Source of the DNA: UBA2336 sp031395485
Lineage (GTDB): Bacteria > Bacteroidota > Bacteroidia > Cytophagales > Cyclobacteriaceae
Direction: 5' to 3'
DNA: 64,000 nt
Assembly: GCA_031395485.1 (NCBI GenBank)
Contig: JANNUS010000009.1
Coordinates: 1-64,000 of the forward strand
Positions 61,853 through 64,000 of the stretch are shown here, piece after piece. The notes beneath the pieces were generated by a model. That model had not been told where the DNA came from. It worked only from the letters and a program-made list of their open reading frames with translations, and ran no database searches. The first letter of the stretch is position 1. Every line of letters starts with the position of its first letter. A program made the translations under genes and the position numbers.

Positions 61853-62611
61853 TTGTATAAAATTCCTGCCAATACGCTTTTCATGGGGCATTCACTGGTT
61901 TTCATGCCAGAATGTCACTCAACTAATGATGAGGCTTCACGCCTTATTCAGAACATGAATGTGATAGATGGTACGGTAATAATTACCAATAACCAGATAG
62001 CCGGTAAGGGCCAACGTGGAAACACATGGCTGAGTGCTGTTGGAAAAAACTTGACCTTCTCTATTTTACTTAAACCTTCATTTGTTTTAGTAAAAGATCA
62101 GTTTTGTTTAAACGTAGCGTTTTCTCTTGGATTGGCAGATTACCTGAAGGGAGCATTAAAAACAGACATAAAAATAAAGTGGCCAAATGATATTTTAATT
62201 GACAATAAGAAGATTTGTGGAATATTGATTGAGAATCATATTCAAGGTCAGCACATTCAACACAGTATTGTAGGTATTGGACTGAACGTTAACCAGGAAT
62301 TTTTCGACAAACTAACAGCAACATCGATGAGCTTGCAACGGCATAGTGGGCTACTATTGGAAGAGGTATTGCATGATCTTTTAGGTTTTTTAGAAACACG
62401 CTATCTCCAACTTCGGGCAGGGCAAGCAGGAGCGCTCATTCGTGAGTATCATTCTTCTTTGTTTTGGATGGATGAAAATCGCTTATTTAAAAATCAGGGT
62501 GATGTTTTTGAAGGAAAAATTTCTGGGGTTGACGCATTGGGAAGACTAGTAATTATAACAAATGGGGTGCCGAGGCACTTTGAGGTTAAACAGATTCAGT
62601 TTTTGAAATGA
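61853..62611 (+). CDS. birA: Biotin--[acetyl-CoA-carboxylase] ligase
   Basis: A 252-residue biotin protein ligase without the N-terminal DNA-binding domain, so purely enzymatic. Catalytic blocks: ECHSTNDEASRL, the biotinyl-AMP loop AGKGQRGNTWLS (about 50-61), KWPNDILIDNKKICGILIEN (split KWPNDI and KICGILIE) and GIGLNVNQ. The start is TTG at 61853; a later ATG at 61883 would lose the first strand. It attaches biotin to acetyl-CoA carboxylase carrier protein. Confidence 0.93.
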   Translation: MYKIPANTLFMGHSLVFMPECHSTNDEASRLIQNMNVIDGTVIITNNQIAGKGQRGNTWLSAVGKNLTFSILLKPSFVLVKDQFCLNVAFSLGLADYLKGALKTDIKIKWPNDILIDNKKICGILIENHIQGQHIQHSIVGIGLNVNQEFFDKLTATSMSLQRHSGLLLEEVLHDLLGFLETRYLQLRAGQAGALIREYHSSLFWMDENRLFKNQGDVFEGKISGVDALGRLVIITNGVPRHFEVKQIQFLK

Positions 62612-62638
62612 ATATACTTATTTACTTTTGAGAGCCTC

Positions 62639-63265
62639 ATGATAAAAATAGCCGACCTTACTTATTCGTACACTCAAAAACATATTATTTCATTCCCTTC
62701 GTTTTCGGTAAGCAAAGAAGAACATTGTTTGTTGCTGGGTGAGTCGGGAAGTGGTAAAACGACATTGTTACATTTAATGGGAGGTCTCCTTAGAGGCTAC
62801 TCAGGAAATATTAAGCTTAACAACACGGAGCTTTCATCGATGACGGAAGTAGAGCTTGATAAGTTCAGAGGTAGAAATATTGGATTCATCTTTCAAAAAA
62901 ATCACCTAATCAGTGCGCTGACGGTAGAAGACAATTTGCGTGTTGCCCCATACCTTGCGGGTATTCCGGTTGACACATCACACATGCAAAAAGTATTAAG
63001 TGATTTGGCCATTGCTGAAAAAAGTAAAAATCTGGTAAGTGAAATTAGCCAAGGTCAGGCGCAACGGGTGGCAATTGCCAGGGCGGTAATTAACCGACCA
63101 CCCATAATTTTGGCCGATGAGCCAACCTCTGCCTTAGATGATAAAAATTGCGAGCGAGTTATTACGCTGCTACTTGCTGTAGCGGAACAAAATAAGGCTA
63201 CATTAATTATTGCCACCCATGATCATCGCTTAAGGAGCATAATCAGGAAACAGATACAGTTGTAG
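62639..63265 (+). CDS. ABC transporter ATP-binding protein, LolD/MacB-like
   Basis: A 208-residue ATPase: Walker A GESGSGKTT (about 34-42), Q-loop GFIFQKNHLI, signature ISQGQAQRVAIARA (a common Bacteroidota variant of LSGGQ), Walker B ILADEPTSALD and switch histidine ATHDHR. The permease gene starts 21 nt downstream. This class powers lipoprotein release or tripartite efflux. Confidence 0.9.
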   Translation: MIKIADLTYSYTQKHIISFPSFSVSKEEHCLLLGESGSGKTTLLHLMGGLLRGYSGNIKLNNTELSSMTEVELDKFRGRNIGFIFQKNHLISALTVEDNLRVAPYLAGIPVDTSHMQKVLSDLAIAEKSKNLVSEISQGQAQRVAIARAVINRPPIILADEPTSALDDKNCERVITLLLAVAEQNKATLIIATHDHRLRSIIRKQIQL

Positions 63266-63285
63266 TGTATATTGCATTGAGAAGC

Positions 63286-64000
63286 ATGAATTTATTTTTC
63301 CTCGTCTGGAGTTATTTAAAAGCGAAGCCGCTCAATACAATTTTAAACATTGTATTGCTGGCATTGGGCATTGCAGTAGTAACTGTGTTGTTGCTTTTCA
63401 GTAAGCAATTTGAAGAGAAAATTTCATCAAATGCAAAAGGTATCGATTTAGTTGTGGGTGCAAAGGGCAGTCCATTGCAAATTATTCTTTGTAATATTTT
63501 TCATATTGATTTCCCAACAGGCAATATAAACCTGAAAGAAGCGGAGCAGATCACCAAAAGCAGGCTGATTAAAAAAGCCATTCCGTTAGCGTTAGGTGAT
63601 AGCTACGAGACTTTTAGAATTGTAGGAACAACCAAGGAGCTTGTAGAATTATACAAAGCAGATTTTGAACAAGGCGGTTGGTGGGTGGGTAAAATGGATG
63701 TTGTGTTGGGTGCAAATATTGCAGAGGCTTTAAAGTTTGTTGTTGGAAGTGAGTTTGAGAGCACTCACGGGTTAACCCAGGGAGGACATTCGCATGAATC
63801 TAAATTTGTTGTTAAGGGAATTATGAAGAGATCAAACACGGTGCTCGATAACTTGATAGTAACCAGTGTGGAAAGTGTATGGCACGTTCATGATGAGCAA
63901 GGGAGTGATGAAAAAAGTGCATCTATTCAGCAACGCGATTCAACAGTTACGCCTTCGAAACTAATACCCACGCATCCGGCAGGTGATTCAACCAAGGAAA
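63286..64000 (+). CDS. FtsX-like ABC transporter permease, partial
   Basis: An open frame from the ATG at 63286 that runs past the window end (238 codons visible). One N-terminal TM helix (LNTILNIVLLALGIAVVTVLLLF region), then a periplasmic MacB-PCD-like domain (GIDLVVGAKGSPLQIIL, GGWWVGKMDVVLGANIAEAL). A His-rich bit (GGHSHESK) lies near residue 167. It pairs with the preceding ATPase. Confidence 0.85.
   Translation, partial: MNLFFLVWSYLKAKPLNTILNIVLLALGIAVVTVLLLFSKQFEEKISSNAKGIDLVVGAKGSPLQIILCNIFHIDFPTGNINLKEAEQITKSRLIKKAIPLALGDSYETFRIVGTTKELVELYKADFEQGGWWVGKMDVVLGANIAEALKFVVGSEFESTHGLTQGGHSHESKFVVKGIMKRSNTVLDNLIVTSVESVWHVHDEQGSDEKSASIQQRDSTVTPSKLIPTHPAGDSTKE

Overview
The window is about 64 kb of gene-dense chromosome from a Bacteroidota bacterium, most likely order Cytophagales. 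The evidence is two SusC/SusD outer-membrane uptake pairs, recurrent promoters of the Bacteroidota type (TTTG, about 19 nt, TAnnTTTG) with few Shine-Dalgarno sequences, DUF4097 and Reg_prop proteins, a DnaE with a fused DnaQ-type exonuclease, and two-Rossmann-free housekeeping families (SdhCAB type B, LpxH, RsfS, FtsH) typical of the phylum. There is no rRNA, CRISPR array, transposase or prophage; the only RNA gene seen is one tRNA-Arg(ACG).

Layout. 1-7.3 kb: YceI protein and a Crp/Fnr-type regulator separated by a tandem operator-like repeat, a YkgJ cysteine-cluster protein, thioredoxin, DnaE, and an unannotated 31-residue membrane peptide. 7.3-10.8 kb: succinate dehydrogenase sdhCAB with a strong terminator. 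10.9-18.4 kb: two LPP20-like lipoproteins, a tandem universal stress protein, asnS, rpoN with a coupled PAP2-like membrane protein, and an enoyl-CoA hydratase/isomerase. 18.4-22.6 kb: beta-barrel protein, tRNA-Arg, and a four-gene ECF sigma operon ending in two secreted DUF4097 proteins.

22.6-39.9 kb is the most interesting region, a candidate organophosphonate utilisation locus. It combines a PhnZ-type HD oxygenase, a PhnX-like HAD hydrolase with the DxAGT motif and the cap lysine, a FAD-dependent oxidoreductase of the phosphonate-associated type, a DUF5690 transporter-like protein and a PHP-family phosphatase with a SusC/SusD pair, a YVTN-propeller/phosphoesterase lipoprotein, a TonB-dependent receptor and an alkaline-phosphatase-superfamily enzyme. 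The inferred flow is import of a phosphonate-containing molecule through the outer membrane, release of an aminoalkylphosphonate by the phosphoesterases, and C-P bond cleavage inside the cell by oxidase plus phosphonatase-like and/or HD-oxygenase routes. The usual partner enzymes PhnY, PhnW and C-P lyase are absent from the window.

39.9-46.4 kb: a second ECF sigma factor with a small coupled membrane protein, a KOW protein coupled to a TPR protein, a lipoprotein, and a Reg_prop sensor kinase with its LuxR-type response regulator. 46.4-53.0 kb: a palindromic interspersed element and a second SusC/SusD locus with two accessory lipoproteins but no degradative enzyme. 53.0-64.0 kb: lipid kinase, YopX-like protein, a stand-alone acyl carrier protein, an NtrB/NtrC-type pair (fitting the rpoN gene in the same window), a propeller protein whose start codon lies in a palindromic repeat, lpxH, ftsH, rsfS, birA, and a LolD-like ABC ATPase followed by an FtsX-like permease that runs off the end.

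Limits: all family calls come from reading motifs by eye. Promoters, terminators and operators are pattern matches without expression data.
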